A program made the position numbers and the translations under genes. From Pythium myriotylum (lineage: Eukaryota; Oomycota; Peronosporomycetes; Pythiales; Pythiaceae), in the NCBI GenBank assembly GCA_023091665.1, contig JALJCQ010000026.1, positions 620,001 to 684,000 of the forward strand: a DNA stretch of 64,000 bases. The letters run 5' to 3'. The notes under the pieces are model-generated. The model did not search any database. It was not told where the DNA came from and saw nothing but the letters and a program-made list of their open reading frames with translations. Of this stretch, positions 1-9,244 are shown piece after piece; position 1 is the first letter of the stretch, and each line of letters opens with the position of its first letter.

Positions 1-134
1 CCATTGAGCGCGAACTTTTGCGGAGGCGACTCGAGGATGTGATCGACGTCTTCGCTCAGAAAGCGATGTTGCGGTGTCTCCGTGTGGTCGTCAAAGAGAC
101 TGGGATTGATGCTCACGACTGGATACGACTTCAT
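1..134 (-). CDS. N-terminal fragment of a PUT-like APC transporter (runs off the window)
   Basis: On the minus strand an ATG at 134 opens a frame that stays open to the window edge, giving about 44 residues that end in an S-E-D-V-D-H-I-L-E-S-P stretch. The complete carrier at 947-2467 has a similar N-terminal stretch (I-D-M-I-L-E-S-P) just before its first membrane segment. The fragment is therefore most likely the cytosolic N-terminus of another member of the array. The transmembrane core lies outside the window, so function is inferred only from this short similarity and from its position, tandem and co-oriented with the next three carriers. It could also be a truncated copy. Confidence 0.6.
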   Translation of the reverse strand, partial: MKSYPVVSINPSLFDDHTETPQHRFLSEDVDHILESPPQKFALN

Positions 135-236
135 GGCTGATCGTCAGGTCGGGAGCAGAACGAAAATGGAAGCGAGTGAGGCTGGAGACGCTACGGGAGA
201 CGAGGCTCGATCGTCTTGACTTCGGTGTGGGATCGC

Positions 237-275
237 AAGTCGCTCCCTGGCAGCAGTTCTGCCAGGGAGCGACTT
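237..275. repeat. Perfect inverted repeat, 16-bp arms, 7-nt loop
   Basis: The arm at 237-252 (aagtcgctccctggca) is matched exactly by its reverse complement at 260-275, with a loop at 253-259. A second small stem (GTTCTC at 276-281, GAGAAC at 291-296) directly follows. It lies about 100 bp upstream of the partial carrier's ATG. Role unknown. Confidence 0.85.
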
Positions 276-835
276 GTTCTCTGATGGCAGGAGAACCAGA
301 TCCGTGTGAGGTGGTTCTGACGGCGGGAAGGTCACACCCCATGTTGGCTTCCCGGGAAAGAGAACGAGGCGCACAAGTTAGCAAATCATCCAGAAACCAG
401 TGCAACAATCCGACTGTCAAGTCCCTTTCTGGACGGCCTCAAGAGAGCGCGGCAGTCAGCGCGGATGACTTCCATTTTTTTTCTGGTAATAAGTTGCTCT
501 CCACTGTTGCACTCCACGTCGATCGACACTTCTGGTTGTATTTTTTCATCGAACTTCATCGGAAGACAACGGATCTCCTACTCGAGTCCTGCAGTGCATG
601 CGATGGTGCCACGGACCGCATTTGAAGGGAGTCGCGAAATAAGTCTCCACAGTATCAGCGATCTTGTGGGAAAGTCCTCGTGGGCGGCCCAAACTCCCTC
701 CACTGTACTTCAAACAACAAAAATCGAACTGCTCACTAGGCATGTACATACAGGCTGTCAGAGGAGTCAGCACGCAGCACCCACAACAACGACCACAACA
801 AGTGTGCAGGCTTTGAGGATCGGCTAGATCATGAC

Positions 836-876
836 GGACTCGTTGAGCTAGTGAGCCTCATTAGCTCAACGAGTCC
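836..876. repeat. Perfect inverted repeat, 15-bp arms, 11-nt loop
   Basis: The arm at 836-850 (ggactcgttgagcta) is the exact reverse complement of 862-876. It lies about 70 bp beyond the stop codon of the minus-strand carrier at 947-2467, so it could form a hairpin in that transcript's 3' end. Confidence 0.85.
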
Positions 877-946
877 ATCATAACGTGAGAACGAACTAAA
901 GGTACTGTACAACAAGCGCGCAGCTATATTCCTAAGGAGGTTTTAT

Positions 947-2467
947 CTAATTCCATCGCACGGACCAGAAGCCGTAGCCGACGCCTGCGATGAGCAGGCC
1001 AGCGAACAGAGCCGGCGCTAGTATAGAATCCAAGAACACGTCGAGCAAGATGTAGCCAAGCACAACAGCCGGGATGGTGGAGAAGAGCATGATTCCCACA
1101 ATGCCCCAGGGAACTTTGGTCGGGCGTGGGATGTAGGGCAGCGTCATGCGCAGCCGCATGGCCGTGACGATGATCATGAACTGCACGATCGAACCGAACG
1201 CATTGCTGAGTGAGAGCAGGTCTTTGAATTCCAGACCGGCAAGCAACGCCGCAAGTACTGTCGTCAGCACAATTCCGTATGTTGGCGCCTCGAAGCGCTC
1301 GCTACGGCGTGCGAGTGCGATCGGCAGCAGGCGGTTTGCCGCCATTCCACTGAGCATGAATCCTTTGATGAAAATACCCGAAGCGAATTGTCCGATGGAC
1401 GCCGTGACCGAGCCGATGAGGATAAAGGTCTTGAGAAAATTTCCGCCGACCGCAAATGCCATGGTCGGGTAGGCGTTGCGTGCGAAGTCGAGCCATGAGA
1501 GGTCGTCCGCGAGGATCGATGCCGGCAGCGGAATCAAGTACGTCGCGACCATGAGCAGCAAGGTGAAAAAAATTGCGCGAGGGTATGTACGCGCCGGGTT
1601 GAGAACCTCACCGCCAAAGACGGAGGCCATGTAGATGCCGTCAAACTTGAAGTAGAGTGTGTTGACTAGAGTGTCCATGTCAATCTTCACGTCGCCGCTC
1701 GAGATGACGTCTCGAGTCTCGGGGTCGTATGTGTCATTTGAGTGCCTCACCTCGAAAAGGTCGTCAAAGTCCCGCGCGGTCGTGTAGGCCCACACCGTGT
1801 ACGTTAAAAACGTAATGACGACGATGCTTACCAGCAGCATGCTCAGGCGACTCATCGGGATCGTTCCAAAAAGCGGTGGGAGGCCCAACGCGAGCGCGAT
1901 AGCAGCCTTCACGAAGTACTCGGTGACGTCGTTACTGATGTCCGCGTGGCCGTAGTAGTCCAGGAAGAGCTTGAGGATCGATGTTGGGAGGATGGCGCTC
2001 TGGATGACACCTGAGATCCAGGCCCAGTAGCCGACCTGGAAGGCCCAGAATGGGCCGAAGGCGTTTAGCACCCAGATCGTGAAGCCGCCGTCTTCTGGGA
2101 ACGCTGAGCAGAGCTCGGCGATAATGAGCGCGTAGGGGATACTCATGACGAGAGGGTAGACAAGCAGCGAGATGAATCCGACAAGCGAACCACCTGAGCT
2201 CACAATGGGCTCTGAGCCGATAGGGCCGCCGCTGGCGTAGAGATACGTGATAGCGACCATCCCGAGCGTGCCAAGCACACGGTAGTTGACGGGCCGCAGC
2301 ACGTTCTGGTCGAAATTGCCCTTGAAGGCGCCCGTGGGGGACTCGAGGATCATGTCAATTTTCTCAACGTCGCTCACCTCCATGAAGGTAGTCATGTCCT
2401 CGGACTGGAGTCGCGGGCCGTAGAGATGGTGCTTTTTCTTTTGGCCCGACGGAATCTGATGTGCCAT
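947..2467 (-). CDS. APC-superfamily polyamine/amino-acid transporter (PUT-like), copy 2
   Basis: A 506-residue multi-pass membrane protein of the amino acid-polyamine-organocation superfamily, predicted to be a plasma-membrane or organellar secondary carrier. The first membrane segment carries G-T-L-G-M-V-A-I-T-Y followed by G-G-P-I-G-S-E-P, which resembles the G-G-P-x-G-x-E signature of plant and protist PUT carriers. It then has A-F-P-E-D-G-G-F and V-L-N-A-F-G-P-F-W, which match the F-P-E-N-G-G and G-P-x-W-G-F-Q motifs of that group. A later F-G-G-E-V-x-N-P-A-R-T-Y-P-R-A block matches the PUT G-E-V-x-x-P motif. About 12 membrane segments fit the length. The start is the ATG at 2467; a GTG two codons upstream was not used. 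The substrate is inferred, not shown. It is one of six paralogues in a row. Confidence 0.85.
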   Translation of the reverse strand: MAHQIPSGQKKKHHLYGPRLQSEDMTTFMEVSDVEKIDMILESPTGAFKGNFDQNVLRPVNYRVLGTLGMVAITYLYASGGPIGSEPIVSSGGSLVGFISLLVYPLVMSIPYALIIAELCSAFPEDGGFTIWVLNAFGPFWAFQVGYWAWISGVIQSAILPTSILKLFLDYYGHADISNDVTEYFVKAAIALALGLPPLFGTIPMSRLSMLLVSIVVITFLTYTVWAYTTARDFDDLFEVRHSNDTYDPETRDVISSGDVKIDMDTLVNTLYFKFDGIYMASVFGGEVLNPARTYPRAIFFTLLLMVATYLIPLPASILADDLSWLDFARNAYPTMAFAVGGNFLKTFILIGSVTASIGQFASGIFIKGFMLSGMAANRLLPIALARRSERFEAPTYGIVLTTVLAALLAGLEFKDLLSLSNAFGSIVQFMIIVTAMRLRMTLPYIPRPTKVPWGIVGIMLFSTIPAVVLGYILLDVFLDSILAPALFAGLLIAGVGYGFWSVRWN

Positions 2468-3473
2468 GATCACGCGAGGTGGGACTTATCGGAGACTCTA
2501 GACTCTGGCGTCGAACCGAGAGAGGAGGACGATTCCGAATCGACGGAAAGTCACGTTGGATTGGCCGCGGGCGTCGTCCAGCGGAAGGATTTCAAGTGAG
2601 ACCACGGAACAATCGCCTGCCAGCAACGTTCGCAGTGTGACGGGCACTCTGGGACCAGATCACTGGACGCTGCACTGGCTCGGATTCGGTATGGGGCTGA
2701 GGCCAGATGGAAATCTTCTGCTGGACGCAGTTGCCGCTTTCTCTGCCGCCGTCGATCGGTCGATTTTCTTGGCGGGATAAGGTCGGGGCTTCTTAGCGCG
2801 CTGAACCTCTTATACTTTCTACCAGATCCACGGATTTATCGATCAGGTCTTTTCTTTCTATGGAAAAAAGTTAATGGTGATGTGATCCATCAGAGATATT
2901 GGCTTTTGAAGGATTGCGGTTCAGCAGCAGACAAGCCAGATGGAGTGCAACCAGATCCCCTCTCCTGACGAGACCTTGATGATCCTGCTGATGGCCACAG
3001 TGCTTCCCTCTTGACGCAAGTGATGCAGCGTCAGCGTCGGCGTCAGGCAGCTGCGCCGTTGCCTTGCGGTTCGCCTTGAATCGCAGATCGATAAGGAGTT
3101 TTTGCGATTTCCTCAGAACGCAAGTTCGTGGTCTGGGCTGCCGTTGGAAGGATACTCATACTCTACCTGCCGGCAAACATATCAGGAACGTATCCAATAC
3201 GGATCCGCCAAGAGTTGCAGCCAACGATTGTCTTTCGTCGTGGCCGATTTCGAACGAGAGCCGTTCCGAGGGAAAGAATTGATTGTCTGACATCTGCGGC
3301 CGACTCAGTAGCGACATTCCCCACACGGTGAGAGGATTTGAAAGCTCCCGCAACTCATTTGTGTCGCCAGTGTGAGTCACGACGCGGCCTGTCGCATGCA
3401 CGGCAAGCACGAAGTTGTCCACATGTATAAAACGAGTGAACACTGCATAGTCCAATTACGCAAAAGACGATGT
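2468..3473. other. Intergenic spacer about 1 kb
   Basis: It contains AT-rich stretches (2800-2880) and only short overlapping frames without motifs. I see nothing supportable beyond the promoter region of the carrier at 947-2467 and the 3' region of the next one. Confidence 0.4.
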
Positions 3474-5111
3474 CTACGCGAACATGACGGGCGACTGCGC
3501 GGCGTCGCTACGGAACTGTTGGTACGTGCCGTATAGAAGGCCCGGTACGAGCAGAGCTCCAATGAACGCTGCCGTCTCGGCTGACTGCACAGCGTCGAAG
3601 AGGATGTAGCCCAGCACGGCGGTGGGCAGGACGGCGAAGACAGCAAGAACCCAGGAGCCACCGGGTACTCGCGTTGGGCGTGGAATGAATGGGAGGAAGA
3701 GTCGTAAGCGGATCGCCGCAGCGATGATGAGAAGTTGCACGGCACACAAGAACACGTTGGCGACGGGTAGGAGATAGGAGAAGTCGACGCTCAGCAGTAT
3801 CAGCATCGAAATCAATGTCACCGCGATCGAGACATGCGGAGAGTCGAAGCGGGCGTTGCGATTCGCGAACGACGGCGGAAGCAGGTTGTTTTCGGCCATG
3901 CCGCAGATTTGGATCGACTTACAGAAGAGACCAGAGAGGAAGAGTCCGACAACACCGCTGACGGACGAGCATAGCACAAATTTCTCGAGCATTTGCCCAC
4001 CAATCGAGAGCGCAATGGATGGATACGAGTCTCGTTCGTACTTGGACCAATGCGGGTTTTCTGTGATGATGGCTGCTGGCATCGGCACGACATAGGTCGC
4101 AACAGTGATAGCAACAGTCAGTGCGATCGCCCGTGGATACACACGCGCCGGGTTCGATACCTCACCACCGAAGACTGACGCCATGTCGATACCATCGTAG
4201 ATCCAGAAGAGGGTGTTGAGGAGCGTCGCCCATTGGATGTCTATTGACCCCGTAAGGATCTCGTCTTTCTTTTTCGGATCGAAGAACGTCTCCCCAGCAT
4301 GTCGAAGCTCAGTGAGATCTTTGTAGTCGTGGCCGATTGCATAGCCCCACACTGCAAATGCGAGCATCGGCACGATGACGAGACCCATGAGCATGATACA
4401 CGATTTCTCGACATATCGTGTGCCGAGGATTGTCGGAAAACTGATTGTAACCGCAATAGTCGCCTTGAGAGAGAACCGGAGAACAACGCTCGTCGACTCA
4501 AAGCCAAAGTAGTCGAGAAAGATCTTGACAAGTATGCCGGGAAGCAGTGCACCGTTGAACACTCCGCCAACCCACGACCAGTAGCCGACTTGAAACCCCC
4601 AGAAGGGGCCGAACGCGTTGAGTACCCACACCACAAAGCCGCCATCATCCGGGAAGGCAGTGCACATCTCTGTCAGGATGTAGGCGTATGGTACGGTGAC
4701 GAATAGTGGATACAGGATGAGTGCTGAGAGTCCGATTAGCGGTCCCGCCGCTGCGATGACTGGTTCGGAGCCCAGTGGCCCACCGCAGCCGATGAAGTAA
4801 GTTATGGCGACGATGCCAAGAGTCCCGAGAACGCGGTGCGAAGCAGGATTCACGACGCGGTCGATGTGCTGGCTGCGGCGGAAGTGAGGTAGCGACTTCC
4901 TGCCTGGCGCTGCCTCCAGCACGGACGGCACGATCGCCTCATCATCGCACTCAAACTCGCTATGGGAAAAGCGAACCGTTAATCACCAAACGCCGAAAGA
5001 TCGTCATGCTCAATAGACGCACGTGAAGGCCACACCGCGATCCGTCGAGCTGGGCTCGACCAAGATCTTGGCGCTGAGCTTGAGCGCTTGGCTCTTGGAT
5101 GGAGGCGACAT
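3474..5111 (-). CDS. APC-superfamily PUT-like transporter, copy 3 (two exons)
   Basis: The long frame at 3474-4959 encodes the whole membrane core (G-T-L-G-I-V-A-I-T-Y, G-G-P-L-G-S-E-P, F-P-D-D-G-G-F, F-G-G-E-V-S-N-P-A-R-V-Y-P-R-A) but has no ATG upstream of the first membrane segment. A 63-bp intron at 4960-5022 (donor GTGCGT, acceptor after a pyrimidine run CTTTTCCCATAG) joins it in frame to an exon at 5023-5111 that begins with ATG. The spliced product is 524 residues. The paralogue at 5549-7078 has a similar-length N-terminus without an intron. Function is inferred as proton-coupled polyamine or amino-acid uptake from family motifs. The membrane core is secure. The first exon is inferred from splice signals only and needs transcript support. 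Confidence 0.8.
4960..5022 (-). other. Predicted 63-bp intron in the carrier at 3474-5111
   Basis: On the minus strand it begins GTGCGT and ends TTTTCCCATAG, with ATTAAC as a possible branch point. Its removal joins a phase-2 exon with an ATG to the carrier core. Confidence 0.6.
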
Positions 5112-5548
5112 CGCGTCGTGGGGCTCAGACTGCTGGTTGGAGACTCCCGCCGCATGCTCAGCTCAAGCGGGGGGAGAGACTACGCACTGGCCCTGAAGCT
5201 ACAGCTTCCCGCGCCCTTCCGGTCATGTGCTTCGAGTGTTCAGCGAGTCCGTCGTGAACCCAATTGGACGGCGCGAGTCCAACTGTGCCCCCATAACTTC
5301 ATAAATGGTAGGATTGGTTTTGAGGTCACATATCCAACAAATAATTTGAAGGCCTGCCTAAATGAATGTAGCCCTTCAAGAAGCTCCAGGTCCTGAGGCC
5401 AGATGCGCTACTGGCCCCATGACGTTCCAACAGTCGCGATCTAGTGTGTTGAGGACGAGGGCAATGGTACTGGGAACCAGTGAATCTTACGAATGAACGA
5501 GACGAGCGCACGACGAGGATGTGAAGATAATCGCGCCGTACCTAGAGT
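5112..5548. other. Intergenic spacer
   Basis: It holds the promoter of the copy-3 carrier and the 3' flank of copy 4. No motif-bearing gene is seen. Confidence 0.4.
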
Positions 5549-7078
5549 TCACGCGAACAGTGGAGGCGAGTGCACGGCTTCGGTGCGGAACTGTTGGTAC
5601 GCGCCCATGAGGATCCCAGGCACTACGAGCGTGCAGATGATCGCGGCCGTCTCGGTGGTCTGCATTGCGAGGTAGAGGATGTAGCAAAGCATGATCGTGG
5701 GCAGCACCGCGAAAAGCCCGAGGACCCACGAGCCTCCGGGCACTTTGGTCGGTCGCGGGATGAACGGCAGCAGCATGCGGAGCCTCACGGACGCGGCGAT
5801 GATGAGAATTTGCACGCTGCAGAGAAATGCGTTCGCTACGGGAAGTAGGTACGCAAAGTCCACCCCAACCAGCAACAGCGTTGCGCCAAGTGTGACCGTC
5901 AGCGAAACGTGGGGAGAGTCGAAGCGTGCGTTCCGCTCACTGAGTTTTGCTGGCAGCAGATTGTTCTCAGCCATTCCACAAATTTGGAATGACTTGCAGT
6001 AGAGCCCCGAGAGGAAGAGCCCACAGACACCGCACACGGATGAAAACGTTACAAACTTCTCCAGCACGCGGCCTCCGATCGTGAGCGCGATGAACGGGTA
6101 CGAGTCCCGCTCGTACATTGTCCAATGGGGCGTTTGCGTGATCACAGCGGCAGGCATCGGGATGATGTACGTCGCAATCGTTAGCGCGATCGTAAAAAAG
6201 ATGGCGCGAGGATACACGCGAGCAGGGTTGGAGACTTCGCCACCGAAGACGGACGCCATGGCGATGCCGTCGTAGTTCCAGAAGAGGTTGTTCAGCAATG
6301 TCTTCCAATCGATGCGGATTGGACCAGTGAGCACCTCGTCTTCCAGCACGTTGTCAAAGTAATGGCGGCCCCCGTGGCGCACTTCCGTGAGGTCAACGTA
6401 GTCTGAGCCAACCACGAAACCCCAGACCGTGAACACGATCATTGGGATGGACACAAGCACGACGAGAACGATGCAAGTGCGCTCGACGCTCTTCGTACCA
6501 AGGAAACTGGGCACGCTGATGATGAGTGCGATGGCAATCTTGACGAAGTACTCGGTCATAGTCGAGAGCTTGAAGCTGAACGAGTCAGAGACCACTCTGA
6601 GCAAGAAGGCTGGCAACAGCCCGGCATTGAAGACCCCTCCGATCCACGACCAGTAGCCGATCTGGAAACCCCAGAAAGGCCCAAAAGCGTTGAGCACCCA
6701 GACGACAAAGCCGCCGTCCTCTGGAAAAGCTGTGCAAAGCTCCGCAATGATATAACCGTACGGCACGGTGACAAAGAGTGGGTAGACCAGCATGGCCGAG
6801 AGCCCGATGAGCGGGCCCGAGGACGAGATGATTGGTTCCGATCCAGACGGTCCGCCACATCCGATGAAGTACGTGATGGCGACGATGCCGAGCGTGCCGA
6901 GAACGCGGTGGTTGCTCGGGTGGAAGCGATCGACGTGGTGTGGTCGTCCAAGAGTCTCCTTGCGTACGGGCACAGGCAAGTCCATGACGGTCGGCGCTGG
7001 TGGATCGTGGTCATACTGCGTGAAGACAGTCGCGTGCACGGACGAAGTGTGGCAATCGTCGTGTTGTCTTCGTGCCAT
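5549..7078 (-). CDS. APC-superfamily PUT-like transporter, copy 4
   Basis: A single-exon 509-residue carrier starting at an ATG at 7078. It has a hydrophilic N-terminus of about 65 residues, then V-L-G-T-L-G-I-V-A-I-T-Y with G-G-P-S-G-S-E-P, the F-P-E-D-G-G-F and V-L-N-A-F-G-P-F-W-G-F-Q motifs, and F-G-G-E-V-S-N-P-A-R-V-Y-P-R-A. It is clearly the closest relative of the copy at 3474-5111: the same phrases recur (Y-W-S-W-x-G-G-V-F-N, K-S-x-Q-I-C-G-M-A-E-N-N-L-L-P, P-F-I-P-R-P-T). This suggests a recent tandem duplication. About 12 membrane segments are expected. Substrate is unproven; polyamine or amino acid is the family expectation. Confidence 0.88.
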   Translation of the reverse strand: MARRQHDDCHTSSVHATVFTQYDHDPPAPTVMDLPVPVRKETLGRPHHVDRFHPSNHRVLGTLGIVAITYFIGCGGPSGSEPIISSSGPLIGLSAMLVYPLFVTVPYGYIIAELCTAFPEDGGFVVWVLNAFGPFWGFQIGYWSWIGGVFNAGLLPAFLLRVVSDSFSFKLSTMTEYFVKIAIALIISVPSFLGTKSVERTCIVLVVLVSIPMIVFTVWGFVVGSDYVDLTEVRHGGRHYFDNVLEDEVLTGPIRIDWKTLLNNLFWNYDGIAMASVFGGEVSNPARVYPRAIFFTIALTIATYIIPMPAAVITQTPHWTMYERDSYPFIALTIGGRVLEKFVTFSSVCGVCGLFLSGLYCKSFQICGMAENNLLPAKLSERNARFDSPHVSLTVTLGATLLLVGVDFAYLLPVANAFLCSVQILIIAASVRLRMLLPFIPRPTKVPGGSWVLGLFAVLPTIMLCYILYLAMQTTETAAIICTLVVPGILMGAYQQFRTEAVHSPPLFA

Positions 7079-7685
7079 GGAAACGCGGGTTAACTGGTTG
7101 CGAGTGGGAAAGACGTCGAAATGAGGAATGTGTCTGAGTGGTGAGAACGGCCTGGCTCGGTGGGAATGCCTTGCTCAGCTGTCGACTGTCCAGCCAGCCG
7201 CGCGTAATGCACCAGTGCTCCCACCTGTTGCTGCTTTCCATCTCCCTCCGGCCACGCGTTCCACCACGACTTTCCACGGGTCGCTCCCCACGTCGCAGTT
7301 GCTCGTCGGACCAGAGTTCTTCCACGCGCTCTCTAGTCTACTAGCCGCCAGGTTCCGAGATCCTTCTTCTGTGGACATTTTGCGAGAGATCGAAGAGAGA
7401 GGCGGTCGGTCTCACGAGCCACCATCCCCAGCCCAACGGCACTTGGCGGAACGCCACGGAGAGCGTGCGACTCTCCGCACTGGAGAGATCGGTCGGCTGG
7501 AGCCATCTCATCTCCCTCTGCTGACACTGTCACCACGAGGGAGATGAGATGGCTCCAGCTAATTGGCGTTGCTGTATTCACTTGCAGCCTGTTTCACGAT
7601 CACGAGAAAGAGAGAGTTCAAGCTGCCAGGACTCTCTTGCCTCTAAACACCAATTAGCACCTTTCTCACTCTAGCCCCTCGGAGC
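7079..7685. other. Spacer with a long inverted repeat
   Basis: No gene is recognised. Several frames overlap, but none has motifs or matches a family. The inverted repeat at 7496-7559 is the notable element. Confidence 0.45.
7496..7559. repeat. Perfect inverted repeat, 23-bp arms, 18-nt loop
   Basis: The arm at 7496-7518 and the arm at 7537-7559 are exact reverse complements (core GGAGCCATCTCATCTCCCTC). It lies about 130 bp past the stop codon of the minus-strand carrier at 7686. It is the longest of the three perfect hairpins in the array. Confidence 0.88.
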
Positions 7686-9092
7686 TCATAGATAGAGCCG
7701 TCGTCGGAAGCGGAAGGCCTGCAGGGCGCCGACAACTGCGGCAGGCGCGCCGACGCCGAGCGCCAGCAGCGGCGCGTCGGCCACCGCGCGCGCGCAGATG
7801 AACGCGCAGAGCGCCGCCAGCGCCGCCACGCCGCCCGCCACGCGCACGGGCCGGAGCGCCAGCGGCTGCGCGCGTCGCAGCTCCACGGCCGCCAGGAAGA
7901 CAGACGCCGCCGCGAGCGAGCCGAACGCGTTGGCCACGGGCAGCAGCTCGTCCGCGTCCAGCGCCATCAGCGCCAGCACGCCCGCGAGCGTCGCCGCGAC
8001 GGCCGCGTGAGGGCTTCCGCACGCCGCGTTGCGCGCCGCCAGCACGTCCGGCAGCAGCTTGTTCTCGGCCATGCCCGAGATCTCGGTCGAGCTGCAGAAG
8101 ACCCCGCAGACAAGCAGCCCGACGCAGGTCGCGAACGAGCACGCGACCATGGCCACGCGCAGCGGCGTGTCGCCCAGTGCGAGCGCGGCGGCCTCGTACG
8201 TGCCGCGGTCGAAGCTCGGCCACGGGGCGGCGCCGCTCGCCAGCGTGGCGACCAGCGGCAGCGCGTAGGCAGCGACTGTGAGCGCCACGACGAACCAGAT
8301 CGCGCGCTTGTACACGACCGACGGCGTGCGCACCTGGCCGCCAAAGACCGAGGCCATGCGCAGACCCTCGTAGTTCCAGTAAAGCGTGCTGAGCAGCTCG
8401 TTCCAGTCGATTGAGACGTCGCCACTCAGTGTCACAGCACCGGAAACTGCGTCCAGCGTCGTGTTGGCGTGGCGCACGTCGCCAAAGACGCTCGAAGCAG
8501 CCGCGTCGGTTTCCACGAGGCCCCAGACAACGAAGATCAATAGCGGCAGCCAAACGGCAACCAGCAGCGAGCAAGCGAGGCGGCTCACGCACTTGGTGCC
8601 GAGCAGTACAGGCACAGTCAGTGCCAGCGCGATCGCGACCTTGAGGAAGTAGGCGTGAGACGGGTGGAAGTCGGTCACACGCGCGATGGTGTCGATGATG
8701 TAGGACGGATAGATGGCGATGGAGAGCGCGGCGCTGACCCAGGACCAGTAGCCCACTTGCACGGCCCAGAACGGCCCGAACGCGTTGAGGATCCAAATCG
8801 TGAAGCCTCCGTCTGCCGGAAATGCTGCGCTCAGCTCCATGACCACACTCGCGTACGGGATTGTGTACACGACGGGGTAGATCAGCAGACCAAGGAGCCC
8901 GACGAATGGTCCAGCGGTCGAAACGATGGGCTCCGAGCCAAGAGGTCCACCACATGCGTAAAGAAATGTGATGGCCACAACGCTGAAGGTGCCAAGCACG
9001 CGTGCTGGGCGATTGGCCGCCTGGTTTTCGTTTGAATCTTTAATGATCGACGGTGACTCAAGGATAAGTGCGTCCGTTCCAGCACCGTGAAA
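7686..9092 (-). CDS. APC-superfamily PUT-like transporter, copy 5 (5' end unresolved)
   Basis: The frame encodes the full membrane core, from V-L-G-T-F-S-V-V-A-I-T-F and G-G-P-L-G-S-E-P through F-P-A-D-G-G-F, V-L-N-A-F-G-P-F-W and S-V-F-G-G-Q-V-R-T-P. It is open back to 9092, and this N-terminal part contains A-L-I-L-E-S-P, matching the I-L-E-S-P of copies 1 and 2, so it is genuinely coding. There is no in-frame ATG, and a TGA lies at 9093-9095. A plausible N-terminus starting at an ATG at 9244 runs in a neighbouring frame. A frameshift, an unrecognised intron or an assembly error must lie between. The 3' half is much richer in G+C than its neighbours, and E-V in the conserved G-G-E-V motif has become Q-V. 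It may be a decaying copy. Confidence 0.75.
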   Translation of the reverse strand, partial: FHGAGTDALILESPSIIKDSNENQAANRPARVLGTFSVVAITFLYACGGPLGSEPIVSTAGPFVGLLGLLIYPVVYTIPYASVVMELSAAFPADGGFTIWILNAFGPFWAVQVGYWSWVSAALSIAIYPSYIIDTIARVTDFHPSHAYFLKVAIALALTVPVLLGTKCVSRLACSLLVAVWLPLLIFVVWGLVETDAAASSVFGDVRHANTTLDAVSGAVTLSGDVSIDWNELLSTLYWNYEGLRMASVFGGQVRTPSVVYKRAIWFVVALTVAAYALPLVATLASGAAPWPSFDRGTYEAAALALGDTPLRVAMVACSFATCVGLLVCGVFCSSTEISGMAENKLLPDVLAARNAACGSPHAAVAATLAGVLALMALDADELLPVANAFGSLAAASVFLAAVELRRAQPLALRPVRVAGGVAALAALCAFICARAVADAPLLALGVGAPAAVVGALQAFRFRRRLYL

Positions 9093-9244
9093 TCACTAGC
9101 GACAAGAGAGTCTGAGCGATCAGGAAAACCATCGAGGCAGAACTCGACGTACGTGTTCGGACCGCCATGCTGAAGTAGTTCGTGGTCAAGTGGCTGGGTG
9201 ATGCGGTACGTCGGCACATGCGGAGACGAGATAGGGTCCTTCAT

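Larger units (their letters stand above)
135..946. other. Spacer between carriers, with hairpins
   Basis: No convincing gene is seen. The open frames here are short, mutually overlapping and without recognisable motifs. The stretch holds the promoter side of the partial carrier, the 3' side of the next carrier, and the two perfect inverted repeats listed separately. Confidence 0.5.

Noticed and set aside
9042..9244. Intron joining the ATG at 9244 to the copy 5 carrier
   Set aside because: The best donor (GTACGT) gives the wrong phase or a stop. The only usable acceptor (CTTGAG) pairs with weak donors. Left unresolved rather than called.
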